64,000 bases of DNA from Bdellovibrio sp. SKB1291214 (lineage in GTDB: Bacteria > Bdellovibrionota > Bdellovibrionia > Bdellovibrionales > Bdellovibrionaceae), in the NCBI RefSeq assembly GCF_002209355.2, contig NZ_CP106855.1, positions 1,302,001 to 1,366,000 of the forward strand, written 5' to 3'. The notes below the pieces were generated by a model. That model had not been told where the DNA came from. It searched no databases and was given only the letters and a program-made list of their open reading frames with translations. This document shows, in pieces, positions 16,946 through 25,841 of this stretch. The position numbers were made by a program, and so were the translations under genes. Every line of letters begins with the position of its first letter. Positions within the stretch are counted from its first letter, which is position 1.

Positions 16946-18049
16946 ATGAAGAATTTCATTCTAGTAACTACGATGGTAAGCCTGTCTTTGGGTCTAGCTG
17001 CCTGCGAACCGAAAGTTGAGGACGCCTCTAGCTCTGGCCAGCACCTCTATATCACATCAGGAAGTTGTTATGTGGGAAGCGGCCTAACCGCTGAAACTCC
17101 TTCACGCACTCTCAGCAAATTAAATCTTTCCACGGGAGTGGTTGATGAAATCCTCATGGACTACAATACTGTCAACTCCTCTGATCGCCCGCAAAGTGTG
17201 ATCGATTATGACAGCCAAAACCTGTTAGTCTTAGTCGAAAACCCTGTCAGTTTTAATCGTCGCATTGACCTGGTTAAGAAAAAGGGTGGCAATTCGTTTG
17301 CTACATATTTAACTGATTCAACTATTCTTACCACGACAGCAGGCCACGTTGTTCGCGACATGGTTCGTACTCCAGACGGGGGAATTCTTATTTCAAAAAG
17401 TGCAGCAGCTGAAAAACTGAGTTCCAGCAAAGGACGAGTAACGGTGGGTGCCAACGCTTTCATCAATGCTCCAACAGGCGGAACATGCGGCACAACTAAC
17501 AACACCCTTATTTCCAACACCCTTATTTCTGCCGTCGTGGCCCTGCCAAATTCAAAATATATTTTTGCACACGCAGCTGCTACACCCAACAATCGTGTTG
17601 TCTTTATTAATAGTACGAATGGATATTCTGCCAGCGCGGATTGCAGCTCGGCCGTCACCGCTCCTGCGACGACAACATTCCCCACAGCCATGATTTATAT
17701 TTCCTCAGAGACAACGGCTAATACAGGATACTTGCTAGTATCTTATTCAAGCAGCACCGCTGCTCAAGATTATATTTATGCGTATGATGTGAATGAAACA
17801 TCTGGCACTATTACTGGTGCAACCAAGGCTTATGAAAACTCATCTGTATTACGTGGGATTTCTGCCATGGCTTATGACTCGACAACTGGTAGTATCTTTG
17901 TAGCGAATGGTTCAACCACGCTTGCAAATGGAATTGAACGTTTCACCTTTGATCCAACGACAAAGACTCTGACCCGGGTAGGTTCAGTTCCCTTTGCGGG
18001 AACCAGCCTTTATACGAAATGTATCACTGGAATGACAGTGGCAAACTAA
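16946..18049 (+). CDS. Lipoprotein with beta-propeller-like repeats
   Basis: 367 residues, preceded by a GAGGAGA site. The signal peptide ends LGLAAC, with Cys20 the lipidation site. The mature part is rich in Ser and Thr and has repeated strand patterns (LYITSG, SKLNLSTGVVDEILM, NLLVLVENP, KYIFAHAAA, GYLLVSYSS, GSIFVANGS), suggesting a beta-propeller. No enzyme motif is visible. A 15-base tandem duplication lies inside. The gene ends in CTAA, shared with the stop of the convergent gene. Confidence 0.72.
   Translation: MKNFILVTTMVSLSLGLAACEPKVEDASSSGQHLYITSGSCYVGSGLTAETPSRTLSKLNLSTGVVDEILMDYNTVNSSDRPQSVIDYDSQNLLVLVENPVSFNRRIDLVKKKGGNSFATYLTDSTILTTTAGHVVRDMVRTPDGGILISKSAAAEKLSSSKGRVTVGANAFINAPTGGTCGTTNNTLISNTLISAVVALPNSKYIFAHAAATPNNRVVFINSTNGYSASADCSSAVTAPATTTFPTAMIYISSETTANTGYLLVSYSSSTAAQDYIYAYDVNETSGTITGATKAYENSSVLRGISAMAYDSTTGSIFVANGSTTLANGIERFTFDPTTKTLTRVGSVPFAGTSLYTKCITGMTVAN
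17501..17530 (+). repeat. 15-bp in-frame tandem duplication
   Basis: AACACCCTTATTTCC at 17501-17515 is followed immediately by AACACCCTTATTTCT at 17516-17530, one base different. It encodes the repeated pentapeptide NTLIS-NTLIS. It is probably a recent slippage duplication in the lipoprotein gene, since it keeps the frame. Confidence 0.9.
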
Positions 18050-18828
18050 GGCTGTCTTTCAAAAACTTGGATCATAGCCATATACTTTTTCAAAGCTTGC
18101 ACATAGTTATTCTGCTCAGGGATCGCTGTCTTTTCGATCAACGCTTTTGAACGACCAAAGTAAATATAAGGCAAATAATCTGCATATCGATCTGGAGTGA
18201 TGTGATCTAAGTGATAAGTTTTGATTCTTATTTTCAATTGTTTCAAAGCGTTGATCAAGTATCCCATCGTTGCAATGGCAGCATTTTCGGGAATATCTAA
18301 GTTATCTGGAGTGATTCCGTATTTATCAGCAACATCCTGAGGAAGAAACTTAATTTGGGTCAGACCTCGACTGTTGGGGCTGACTTCTTTATCTGTTGCT
18401 AACGAGCGCATGAGCTTAGCCAGGCTCACAATCCAAGGTGCTGACTCTTTGAACTTATAACGTACACTTTCCCCGAATCTTGTTTCGCGACCCAATATAC
18501 CTACAGAAATATGAGCCAATAATGTGTATTCTTCACCGCTCACCTTTAACATCTTTTGCAGATCTGCTTTATTGACCGCCAATGCTTGAATAAATCTACG
18601 AACCTTAATGGTGCTGACGTCATCGGACTGAGGGACCATCATAATTTGACAGTTGTCACAGTTCGACTCCGTCCACTTCCAACTTTGGAAACCCTGCTCA
18701 GAAAGCAGGGCAATTTCCATTTGTGAAGACGAAGTCTGAGCAAAAGAAAAGGCATGACCACTGTCGAATAAAACGACAGCGACAATTAGGGCCATTCTAA
18801 TTGAAAGCCAAAATTTCTTTAATCGCAT
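18046..18828 (-). CDS. Lytic transglycosylase-like exported protein
   Basis: 260 residues from the ATG ending at 18828, preceded on the minus strand by GGAGAC. The N-terminus (MRLKKFWLSIRMALIVAVVLFDSGHAFSFA) is a signal peptide. The core shows GRETRFGES with Glu115 in the catalytic position, then SRGLTQIKFLPQDVADKYG at 153-171 and NAAIATMGYL, the order seen in SLT/lysozyme-like transglycosylases (E, then GLMQ-like, then AA..YL). It probably cuts glycan strands of peptidoglycan, its own or that of prey. The sequence is divergent, so activity is inferred. It converges with the lipoprotein gene, sharing CTAA. Confidence 0.68.
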   Translation of the reverse strand: MRLKKFWLSIRMALIVAVVLFDSGHAFSFAQTSSSQMEIALLSEQGFQSWKWTESNCDNCQIMMVPQSDDVSTIKVRRFIQALAVNKADLQKMLKVSGEEYTLLAHISVGILGRETRFGESVRYKFKESAPWIVSLAKLMRSLATDKEVSPNSRGLTQIKFLPQDVADKYGITPDNLDIPENAAIATMGYLINALKQLKIRIKTYHLDHITPDRYADYLPYIYFGRSKALIEKTAIPEQNNYVQALKKYMAMIQVFERQP

Positions 18829-18939
18829 CTGAGTCTCCGATTGGATTTCTATGCAATTCAGTAGCCTAAGTTTATTTAAGGTAAAAGTGTTTGCTCTCAC
18901 CTTATTGATTGGGGAAGCTAGGAAATCACGGAGGAATAC

Positions 18940-21900
18940 ATGAACTTGATTGATCTTTCCATTCGTCGACCCGTCTTTGCCTGGGTCATCATGTTTGCCC
19001 TAATCGTCTTTGGGGCTATTTGCATGAATCGCATGGGTATCAGCCAACTGCCTGACGTGGATTTTCCTATCGTCAGCGTGTCGGTTACCTACGAAGGAGC
19101 AGCCCCAGAGGTTGTCGAGGCGGAACTTGTCGATCCGATCGAAGAGCGACTTCTTGCCATAGAAGGTATCAAAGAAATGCGCTCCTCCGCTCGTCAAGGT
19201 ACGGGAGTGGTCACTCTGGAATTTGACATCAACCGAAATGTTGATGTGGTTCTTCAAGAGGTACAAACAGCTTTAAGCCAACTCCGTCTTCCACAAGGTG
19301 TTGACCCTGCCGTAGTCAGAAAACAAAACCCCGAAGAAGACCCCATCATGATCGTTTCCATCTATGGTGACGCTTCCCTGAAGGATATGCTTAATTGGAC
19401 CAACAATTATCTTTTGGATCAATTACGCTTCTTGCCGGGAATCGGTGAAGTCAGCATTGGTGGATTCAGTGAAAGAAATCTGCGCATCTGGTTGGATGTT
19501 GATAAGCTCGCGAAAAATTATCTAACCGTTAATGACGTTGTTGCAGCTCTTGCAAGTCAGCATTTAGAAAGTGCCGCAGGTCAGTTCACCGAGAAAGACC
19601 GTGAACTGCGTGTGCGATGGCTTGGTGAAGCGACAAACACCAAAGAGGTTGGTGATATTCAAATTCTGAATCGTGGGGGTCAGAGAATTCAAGAAGACCG
19701 TGCCATCTATATTCGTGACGTTGCCAGAGTGGAGGACGGCCTATCTGATGTCCGTCGTATCGCTCGCTTTGAAGGTCGACAAGCAGTCGCTATGCAAGTT
19801 CGTAAGCAACGCGGAACAAATGAAGTTCAAGTTGCTGATGCCGTTCATAAAAAACTGGCTGAAATTAAAGATAGCTTTCCCAAAGGGTACAACTATCGAA
19901 TCAATGTCGATTATACCCGTTCAACAGAGGCGACCGTTCATCTCACATTGGAAAAACTTTGGGTAGCCGCTTTAATAACAATCGTTATCTGTTTCTTGTT
20001 CTTAGGAAGCATTCCTGCGGCGATTAATATCCTATTTTCAATTCCGACCTCGATTGTCGGCACTTTTACGATTCTATACTTCTCGGGATTCACGTTAAAT
20101 CTCTTTACCCTTTTGGCATTAACTCTTTCCATCTCAATCGTCGTGGATGATGCCATTATGCTTTTAGAAAACATCATTCGCCATTATCGAATGGGCAAGG
20201 GCTCTGCAAAAGCAGCCTCTGATGGTTCGAAAGAAGTTTTGCCAGCAGCTATTGCTGCAACTTTAGCCGTCGTTGCCGTTTTCTTACCCGTGGTTTTCAT
20301 GGACGGAATTATCGGCAAGTTTTTCTTCCAATTCGGTATCACGATGAGTGCTGCTGTTTTATTGTCACTGCTTGAAGCAGTGACGATCACCCCGATGCGT
20401 GCAGCTGCATTCCTTAGCAGCGAGCCAAAGGTTTCAAAACTGGAACATTACTTGGATGTGGTATTTGAAAACTTCTCACACGCCTATCAAAAAGTTTTGA
20501 AAATAACATTAAACTGGAAATATGCGGTTGTGATTGCATCCTTGATTTTCTTTACGATTTCGATGTTTTTAGTCACGAAGGTCCGTCAGGAATTCGTGCC
20601 TGCGCAAGATCAAAACTTTATCGTGATCAACGCGCAAGCTGCACCTGGAACTTCTTTGCAGGCGACAAGTGATATGGCTAAACAAATGGAAGATATCCTG
20701 CATCAGAATCCCAATATCGAAGGTTTTGTAACCTCGATCGGTGGAGGTGGCGGATCGTCGAATGTCAATCAGGCCTTTATCCCAGTGACGTTAAAACCTC
20801 GTGCCGAACGTGAACAAAATCACGTGCAAATCATGAATGATCTGCGCCAAAAGTTTAAAGCTGTTAAAGGCATGAGAATTTCAATGCGTGACGTTTCTGC
20901 ACGAAACCTTTCGTCAGGTCGTCAGAATCCATTAGCTATCAATTTAAGAGGCTCTGATTTAGATATTCTGCAAAAGAAATCCCAAGAACTGATTGAGCGC
21001 TTAGAAAAAGAAAAATTGGCTGTGGATTTGGACAGTGATTTCAGATCAGGAATCCCAGAGTTGATTTTAAAGCCGGATCGCAAAGCTATGGCTGACCGTG
21101 GTGTTTCTATTGAAACCGTGGGTGAGCTTTTACAAGCTGGTATTGGAGGGCTTCGCCAGGGACGCTACACTGCGGATGGGCGCCGTTATGATGTCAGATT
21201 TAAAATCAATGAAGACCAAGTTCAGAAAGAAAGCGATTTCAAAAGACTTTATGTGCGCAATAACTTTGGGAATTTGATTCCGTTGTCGCAACTTGTGAAA
21301 ATTGAAGAGTCAGGGGCCATCCAAAGTATCAGCCGTGTTAATCGTCAACGTGCGATTTCTGTCTTTGGTAACTTGTATCCAGGCCAATCTCAGTCAGCAG
21401 TTTTGCAAAGAACGGCAGAGATTGCTAAAGAGATTTTACCGCCCGGGTATTCATACGCCCTTGAAGGTGCCTCTGCTGGTTTTGCACAATCCTTCCAAAG
21501 CCTTTACTCGGCCCTGGCCGTGGGAATCTTGGTGGCTTATCTGATCCTGGCAGTGCAATTCAACTCCTTCATTCACCCGATCGCCGTGCTTGTGGCGCTT
21601 CCGTTCAGTGTGAGTGGTGCTTTGATGGCCTTATGGATCTTTGATGTGTCCCTGAACCTGTTTAGCTTCATCGGTTTGATTGTATTGATGGGTATCGCGA
21701 AAAAGAACTCAATCCTGCTTGTGGAGTTTACAAATCAAGTTCGAAAACATAATAAGGAAAGCATCATGTCTGCAATCCTTGAAGCCTGCCCGGTCCGTTT
21801 AAGACCCATTCTGATGACTTCTGTCGCAACGATTGCTGCTGCAGCCCCATTGATCGTGGGAACAGGCATCGGCTCTGAAACCCGCTTGCCGATGGGTCTG

Positions 21901-22008
21901 GCCATCGTCGGCGGTACGATCGTATCAACGATTTTGACTCTGTTTGTGGTACCAGCTTTGTATTTGATGCTGACACCCCTTGAGCGAACCAAAGAAGTAA
22001 AACTTTAA
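18940..22008 (+). CDS. RND-family multidrug efflux pump, inner-membrane subunit
   Basis: 1022 residues, typical for AcrB/MexB-type HAE1 pumps. It starts MNLIDLSIRRPVFAWVIMFALIVFGAICM (TM1). Large periplasmic loops follow TM1 and TM7. The proton-relay helix contains ISIVVDDAIMLLE, with the paired aspartates of TM4. A C-terminal block of membrane segments includes GLIVLMGIAKKNSILLVEF. A good GGAGG site precedes the ATG. No membrane-fusion or outer-membrane channel gene is adjacent, so partners must be encoded elsewhere. It ends at a strong terminator. Confidence 0.93.
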   Translation: MNLIDLSIRRPVFAWVIMFALIVFGAICMNRMGISQLPDVDFPIVSVSVTYEGAAPEVVEAELVDPIEERLLAIEGIKEMRSSARQGTGVVTLEFDINRNVDVVLQEVQTALSQLRLPQGVDPAVVRKQNPEEDPIMIVSIYGDASLKDMLNWTNNYLLDQLRFLPGIGEVSIGGFSERNLRIWLDVDKLAKNYLTVNDVVAALASQHLESAAGQFTEKDRELRVRWLGEATNTKEVGDIQILNRGGQRIQEDRAIYIRDVARVEDGLSDVRRIARFEGRQAVAMQVRKQRGTNEVQVADAVHKKLAEIKDSFPKGYNYRINVDYTRSTEATVHLTLEKLWVAALITIVICFLFLGSIPAAINILFSIPTSIVGTFTILYFSGFTLNLFTLLALTLSISIVVDDAIMLLENIIRHYRMGKGSAKAASDGSKEVLPAAIAATLAVVAVFLPVVFMDGIIGKFFFQFGITMSAAVLLSLLEAVTITPMRAAAFLSSEPKVSKLEHYLDVVFENFSHAYQKVLKITLNWKYAVVIASLIFFTISMFLVTKVRQEFVPAQDQNFIVINAQAAPGTSLQATSDMAKQMEDILHQNPNIEGFVTSIGGGGGSSNVNQAFIPVTLKPRAEREQNHVQIMNDLRQKFKAVKGMRISMRDVSARNLSSGRQNPLAINLRGSDLDILQKKSQELIERLEKEKLAVDLDSDFRSGIPELILKPDRKAMADRGVSIETVGELLQAGIGGLRQGRYTADGRRYDVRFKINEDQVQKESDFKRLYVRNNFGNLIPLSQLVKIEESGAIQSISRVNRQRAISVFGNLYPGQSQSAVLQRTAEIAKEILPPGYSYALEGASAGFAQSFQSLYSALAVGILVAYLILAVQFNSFIHPIAVLVALPFSVSGALMALWIFDVSLNLFSFIGLIVLMGIAKKNSILLVEFTNQVRKHNKESIMSAILEACPVRLRPILMTSVATIAAAAPLIVGTGIGSETRLPMGLAIVGGTIVSTILTLFVVPALYLMLTPLERTKEVKL

Positions 22009-22010
22009 AA

Positions 22011-22044
22011 AAAAAGGGATCGCATTTCTAGCGATCCCTTTTTT
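22011..22044. terminator. Intrinsic terminator, bidirectional
   Basis: AAAAAGGGATCGC (22011-22023) pairs with GCGATCCCTTTTTT (22031-22044) across a 7-base loop. The T-runs on both strands serve the RND gene and the convergent response regulator gene. Confidence 0.93.
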
Positions 22045-22060
22045 AATTTAAAACTTTAAT

Positions 22061-22558
22061 TTAAGGATTCATCTTAAGAAGCGTTTCCACTGTCTTCTTA
22101 AGCTTATCGACGTCGAAAGGTTTCTTGATGTAATCATCTGCCCCGATTTCGAACGCTTGCTTCATGTCTTCCTCAGACGCTTTACCGGAAACAAATACCA
22201 AAGGAATCTTTTTAAGGTCTTTGTTTTCTTTAAGCAATTGCGCAAGCTCAAAACCATTTACCCATGGCAGACCAACATCCAAAAGAATCAAATCCACTGG
22301 ATGATCATCCAACACAGTTGAAAGTTCTGTGGCATCAGCCGCAAGCTTAGTCACATAGCCTTCACTTTCAAGGATTCTTTTCATCGCGGAACGCATTGTC
22401 TCGTCGTCCTCGATCACCAAGATCACTTTAGGATCTAGCTTTTTCTTAGCCTCACGGAACTGATCCAAATCAACCACATCTTGACTCGCAATACGAGCCT
22501 TCGTGATCTTTTCAATCTTATTAACCAAATCCTTGGTGTTAATTCTTTTGTCTTTCAT
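22061..22558 (-). CDS. Single-domain response regulator
   Basis: 165 residues. A charged 40-residue N-terminal extension (KDKRINTKDLVNKIEKITKA) precedes a CheY-like receiver. The acidic pocket is IEDDE, the phospho-acceptor is Asp94 in LILLDVGLP, the Ser/Thr position is FVSGKAS and the conserved lysine is in YIKKPF. No output domain is present, so it acts by protein contact. The extension may be a partner-binding helix. It is read in the same direction as trxB, separated by the structured repeat at 22592-22709. Confidence 0.88.
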   Translation of the reverse strand: MKDKRINTKDLVNKIEKITKARIASQDVVDLDQFREAKKKLDPKVILVIEDDETMRSAMKRILESEGYVTKLAADATELSTVLDDHPVDLILLDVGLPWVNGFELAQLLKENKDLKKIPLVFVSGKASEEDMKQAFEIGADDYIKKPFDVDKLKKTVETLLKMNP

Positions 22559-22591
22559 AAAATCCCTTTTAAAAAAACATTCTCTTCAAAA

Positions 22592-22709
22592 TTGGTCAAA
22601 ATGGTCCAAGCGCAAGGCGGAGGAGTTGGCCCGCAGCGCAGGCGTGCTCCCAGCACGTCGAAGCGAGGACCAATTACGACAACGCAGTCAATTGGGCCAT
22701 TTTCACCAG
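22592..22709. repeat. Structured ~118-bp dispersed repeat, copy A
   Basis: This matches 48060-48178 over its whole length, with shared blocks GCAAGGCGGAGG, GCAGGCGT, GACAACG and TTTTCACC. Its ends form an inverted repeat (TGGTCAAAATGGTCC against GGGCCATTTTCACCA). Inner stems are CGTGCT/AGCACG and CCAATT/AATTGG. It begins three bases past the trxB stop codon and ends 33 bases before the next gene. Base differences from copy B are compensatory in several stems, which suggests a conserved folded RNA or a mobile palindromic element. Confidence 0.8.
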
Positions 22710-22712
22710 TTT

Positions 22713-23657
22713 TTAGTGGTGAGCTTGGGCTTCTAGCCATCTTTCGGCGTCGATCGCTGCCATACATCCTGTACCCGCTGCCGTGATTGCTTGACGATAT
22801 ACTGAATCTTGCACGTCTCCGGCTGCAAATACACCAGGAATGTTTGTATAGGTCGTGTTTGGTTGAGTTACTAGGTAACCCGTTTCGTTCATATCCAACA
22901 TACCTTTGAACAAATCAGTCGTCGGTTTGTGGCCAATAGCAATGAACAAACCAGTCACGTTCATTGTCTGAGTCTCACCAGTTTTGATGTTGTGAACTTT
23001 AGCACCGGTCATTGATTTACCGTCACCCAAAACTTCGACGACTTCGGAATCCCAGATCACTTGGATCTTTGGATTTTTCATCGTTCTATCCGCCATAATT
23101 TTAGAAGCACGGAAGTGATCGCGTCTGTGAACTACATAAACTTTAGAAGCAAAACGAGTCAGAAACTGCGCTTCTTCCATTGCCGTATCTCCACCACCAA
23201 CGACGATGATTTCTTGATTGCGGAAGAAGGCGCCGTCGCAAGTCGCACAAGCTGAAACACCACGATTCATATAAGTTTTTTCAGAAGGCAAACCCAAGTA
23301 CTTGGCGCTTGCACCCGTAGAAATGATAATTGATTTTGCCAAATGAAGTTTCTCACCCACCCAAACCTTGAAAGGACGTTGTGAAAAATCAACCTTCGTT
23401 ACGTTGCGTGTGATAAAGCGAGTGCCGAAACGCTCTGCTTGTTTTCTCATCACAGAGATCAAGTCAGGACCGGTTACCCCGTGTTCAAAACCTGGGTAAT
23501 TTTCAACTTCAGTTGTGATCATCAACTGACCACCAGCTTCTTCACCTTCGATCATCAAAGGCTCCAAGTTTGCACGACCCGTGTAAACTGCAGCAGTAAG
23601 ACCCGCAGGTCCAGATCCGATGATGATGACGTTTTCAATTTTTTGATCTTCAGACAT
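22713..23657 (-). CDS. trxB: Thioredoxin reductase
   Basis: 314 residues, normal for the bacterial low-molecular-weight enzyme. The FAD-binding loop is GSGPAG at 14-19. The redox pair is CATC at 137-140. The NADPH loop is VVGGGDTAMEEA, and the C-terminal FAD motif is GVFAAGDVQD. It reduces thioredoxin with NADPH in the cytoplasm. A repeat element follows its stop codon. A ferredoxin gene diverges from its start. Confidence 0.96.
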   Translation of the reverse strand: MSEDQKIENVIIIGSGPAGLTAAVYTGRANLEPLMIEGEEAGGQLMITTEVENYPGFEHGVTGPDLISVMRKQAERFGTRFITRNVTKVDFSQRPFKVWVGEKLHLAKSIIISTGASAKYLGLPSEKTYMNRGVSACATCDGAFFRNQEIIVVGGGDTAMEEAQFLTRFASKVYVVHRRDHFRASKIMADRTMKNPKIQVIWDSEVVEVLGDGKSMTGAKVHNIKTGETQTMNVTGLFIAIGHKPTTDLFKGMLDMNETGYLVTQPNTTYTNIPGVFAAGDVQDSVYRQAITAAGTGCMAAIDAERWLEAQAHH

Positions 23658-23754
23658 AAATACCTCGTGGGAAAAGACGCTTAAAGCCTATCACAAATAG
23701 GCCCCATTTCATTACTTCTTTGCTTGTTTTGGACTGCGTCAGCTACAATGGGAC

Positions 23755-24042
23755 ATGCCTCTGATTTCATTTAATAAACCTAGAGAGCCCATGACCGTTG
23801 AAACGGGAGCGAATCTCATGGAAGCCCTGCTTAAAGGCGGGCTCCCGGTGGCGTCCAGCTGTTCTGGCGATGGGGTTTGTGCGAAATGTCGCATTCAGAT
23901 AATTTCGGGAGCTGAGAATTTATCGCCCGAAAATGAGACAGAAAAGTTTCTAAGCGAAACGAAAAAGGTCCCCGCTGGCAGCCGCATCAGCTGCCAGGTT
24001 GAAGTTCTTGGGGACATTACTGTAGATGCGTCTTACTGGTGA
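23755..24042 (+). CDS. Plant-type [2Fe-2S] ferredoxin
   Basis: 95 residues. The cluster ligands are Cys36, Cys42 and Cys45 in SCSGDGVCAKC and Cys80 in ISCQV, the C-x5-C-x2-C...C arrangement of plant or adrenodoxin-like ferredoxins. Its redox partner is not adjacent, although it is divergent from trxB. The last ten bases overlap the end of the convergent trmB. Confidence 0.88.
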   Translation: MPLISFNKPREPMTVETGANLMEALLKGGLPVASSCSGDGVCAKCRIQIISGAENLSPENETEKFLSETKKVPAGSRISCQVEVLGDITVDASYW

Positions 24043-24743
24043 GGCTTTTGCAAACGCACGAAGTTGATCAAGATACCTTCGCGCAAAAAGATCTTTTCGA
24101 AAGCTGTCTCGAAATTTTCAGCCTTAATCGGTGAGTTATGCAAATCACGAGTTTCAAACAAGATGTTGTACTTGCTTTGACGAATCTCATCCATCGCCCA
24201 ATCGAAATAAACCAAAGAGTCTGTTTTGAATTCAATGATCGAACCTGGCTTTTGCAGATCGAACAAAATATCTAAATTCAGTTTTTGCACGAAACGATTC
24301 TTAGGTTTTTTGGGAGAGGTCCATGGATCTGGGAAATGAATAAACACATTATCCAGCTCACCGGGAACAAAAATATCCGTCAGATTGAAAGCGTGGAACC
24401 GAGCCACTGCCGCGTTTCTGCAGCCTGCCTTGTCAGCACGACGGATCGTTTGAATCAAAGGTTTGTATTTTAGTTCCAGACCCACAAGCAGACGATTTGG
24501 ATTCTTCTGTGCATAATACGCGAAGTGAGTTCCATTACCCGTACCTACTTCCAAATCCATAGGAACAGATTCATCTTTTTTGAAAACGTCAGAACGCCAT
24601 TTTCCCTTATTTGCCAACACACGCATTTCATCAAAAGCGATGTGAGAATATTCACCGTTCAACGCCAACGTGTAATCCGTTTGGTGAGGAAGGTCTGTAG
24701 TTACATTGATTCTACGTTTTGTGGAAATAGGAGCGTCTGTCAT
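24033..24743 (-). CDS. trmB: tRNA (guanine-N7)-methyltransferase TrmB
   Basis: 236 residues. The SAM loop is LEVGTGNGTHF. The TrmB hallmark FIHFPDPWTSPKKPKNRF contains the catalytic aspartate and RNA-contacting residues, and LKYKPLIQTIRRA matches the family. It methylates G46 in the variable loop of tRNAs. It follows the CDF exporter gene by six bases on the same strand, so the two are probably cotranscribed. Confidence 0.92.
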   Translation of the reverse strand: MTDAPISTKRRINVTTDLPHQTDYTLALNGEYSHIAFDEMRVLANKGKWRSDVFKKDESVPMDLEVGTGNGTHFAYYAQKNPNRLLVGLELKYKPLIQTIRRADKAGCRNAAVARFHAFNLTDIFVPGELDNVFIHFPDPWTSPKKPKNRFVQKLNLDILFDLQKPGSIIEFKTDSLVYFDWAMDEIRQSKYNILFETRDLHNSPIKAENFETAFEKIFLREGILINFVRLQKPHQ

Positions 24744-24749
24744 GCCGAA

Positions 24750-25766
24750 CTAAGTAGACTCTGGGGGCCCTTCGGTCAAGCTTTTCACTGTGAACGGACG
24801 AAGAGCCTTAAATGGATGCAAACGAATCGGGCAATTAGGCATATCACACTCTGTACAGTAGGATTTTTTACAAGGGTCCACATGAAACGCCAGCTCCCCA
24901 TCAAAAATATAATCCCTGACCACCGCTTTTTCGTAATCCTGAGATTCAATATGAACTTTCGCCACATCCCAATACTCGGGCACCACTAAATGGGCATCCA
25001 CGTGATGGAAACGGCCATTTCGCATGATACGAAGCTGGTGAATATTGATGATTCCAGGACGACGGTTTTTCTCTAAAGCTTCGCCTAATTCATTCAATGA
25101 AGTTGGGCTGATTTCATCCAACAATCCACCCATCGACTCGCGAACTATTTTATAACCTGACCATCCCAGTTGCAGACCGATCAAAATAGCAATGGCCGGA
25201 TCAAGCCACTGAATGTTTGTAAGTAAAACCAATCCCAAACCAACGATGACCCCAACAGTGGTGATCACATCTGACAAAACATGGGCGCCGCTAGCCTGTA
25301 GAGCATCCGAGTGATGAGCTTTGCCGACCCGTTTTAGATAAATTCCCAATAGGAAATTTAGAAAAGCTGCTCCCGAAACGATCGCAATACCTATTTCCAA
25401 CTGCTGTGGAGCTTTAGGGAAAATCAAAGCTTTCACTGATTCATAAATAATCAGCAAAGCAGCAAAGAAAATTAAGCCGCCCTCGAAGGCGGCAGAGAAA
25501 TATTCTGCCTTACCATGCCCGTACGGATGCTCGCGATCCGCGGGCTGCGCAGAAAACCAAATTACGTATAATGCGACCAAGGAGGCGATCACATTCACGA
25601 TACTTTCCAACGCATCGGACAGCACCGCAGCCGAACCTGTCATTCGATAGGCTGCCACTTTCATTGCGAAAATCAGAAAACTTGCGATGGCAGAAACCCA
25701 CGCGGCTCTGTTACGAATTTTATCTGAATGAGTGGAAGAAGTTGTGACCATAAAGAGGGTTTTCAT
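24750..25766 (-). CDS. Cation diffusion facilitator metal exporter with Cys-rich tail
   Basis: 338 residues. Six membrane segments cover about residues 20-220, with the metal-site residues seen in LSDALESIVN and HVLSDVITT (the DxxxD and HxxxD pairs). The cytoplasmic C-terminal domain follows, then a tail with Cys299, Cys304, Cys307 and Cys312 (C-x4-C-x2-C-x4-C). This extra cluster is not part of the standard CDF domain and may bind the exported metal or sense it. Zinc or iron is likely. Two starts are possible, the ATG at 25766 or the ATG at 25751. Confidence 0.88.
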   Translation of the reverse strand: MKTLFMVTTSSTHSDKIRNRAAWVSAIASFLIFAMKVAAYRMTGSAAVLSDALESIVNVIASLVALYVIWFSAQPADREHPYGHGKAEYFSAAFEGGLIFFAALLIIYESVKALIFPKAPQQLEIGIAIVSGAAFLNFLLGIYLKRVGKAHHSDALQASGAHVLSDVITTVGVIVGLGLVLLTNIQWLDPAIAILIGLQLGWSGYKIVRESMGGLLDEISPTSLNELGEALEKNRRPGIINIHQLRIMRNGRFHHVDAHLVVPEYWDVAKVHIESQDYEKAVVRDYIFDGELAFHVDPCKKSYCTECDMPNCPIRLHPFKALRPFTVKSLTEGPPEST

Positions 25767-25841
25767 AGTTCCCTCTTAAACAGTCAATGAATTTATAATT
25801 ACTTGTTGATTAGCTCGATCAGCACTGCTGCCTTTAGGCAA

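Noticed and set aside
18940-22008. Complete tripartite efflux operon
   Set aside because: Neither a membrane-fusion nor an outer-membrane channel gene lies next to the RND subunit; neighbours are a transglycosylase-like gene and a response regulator.
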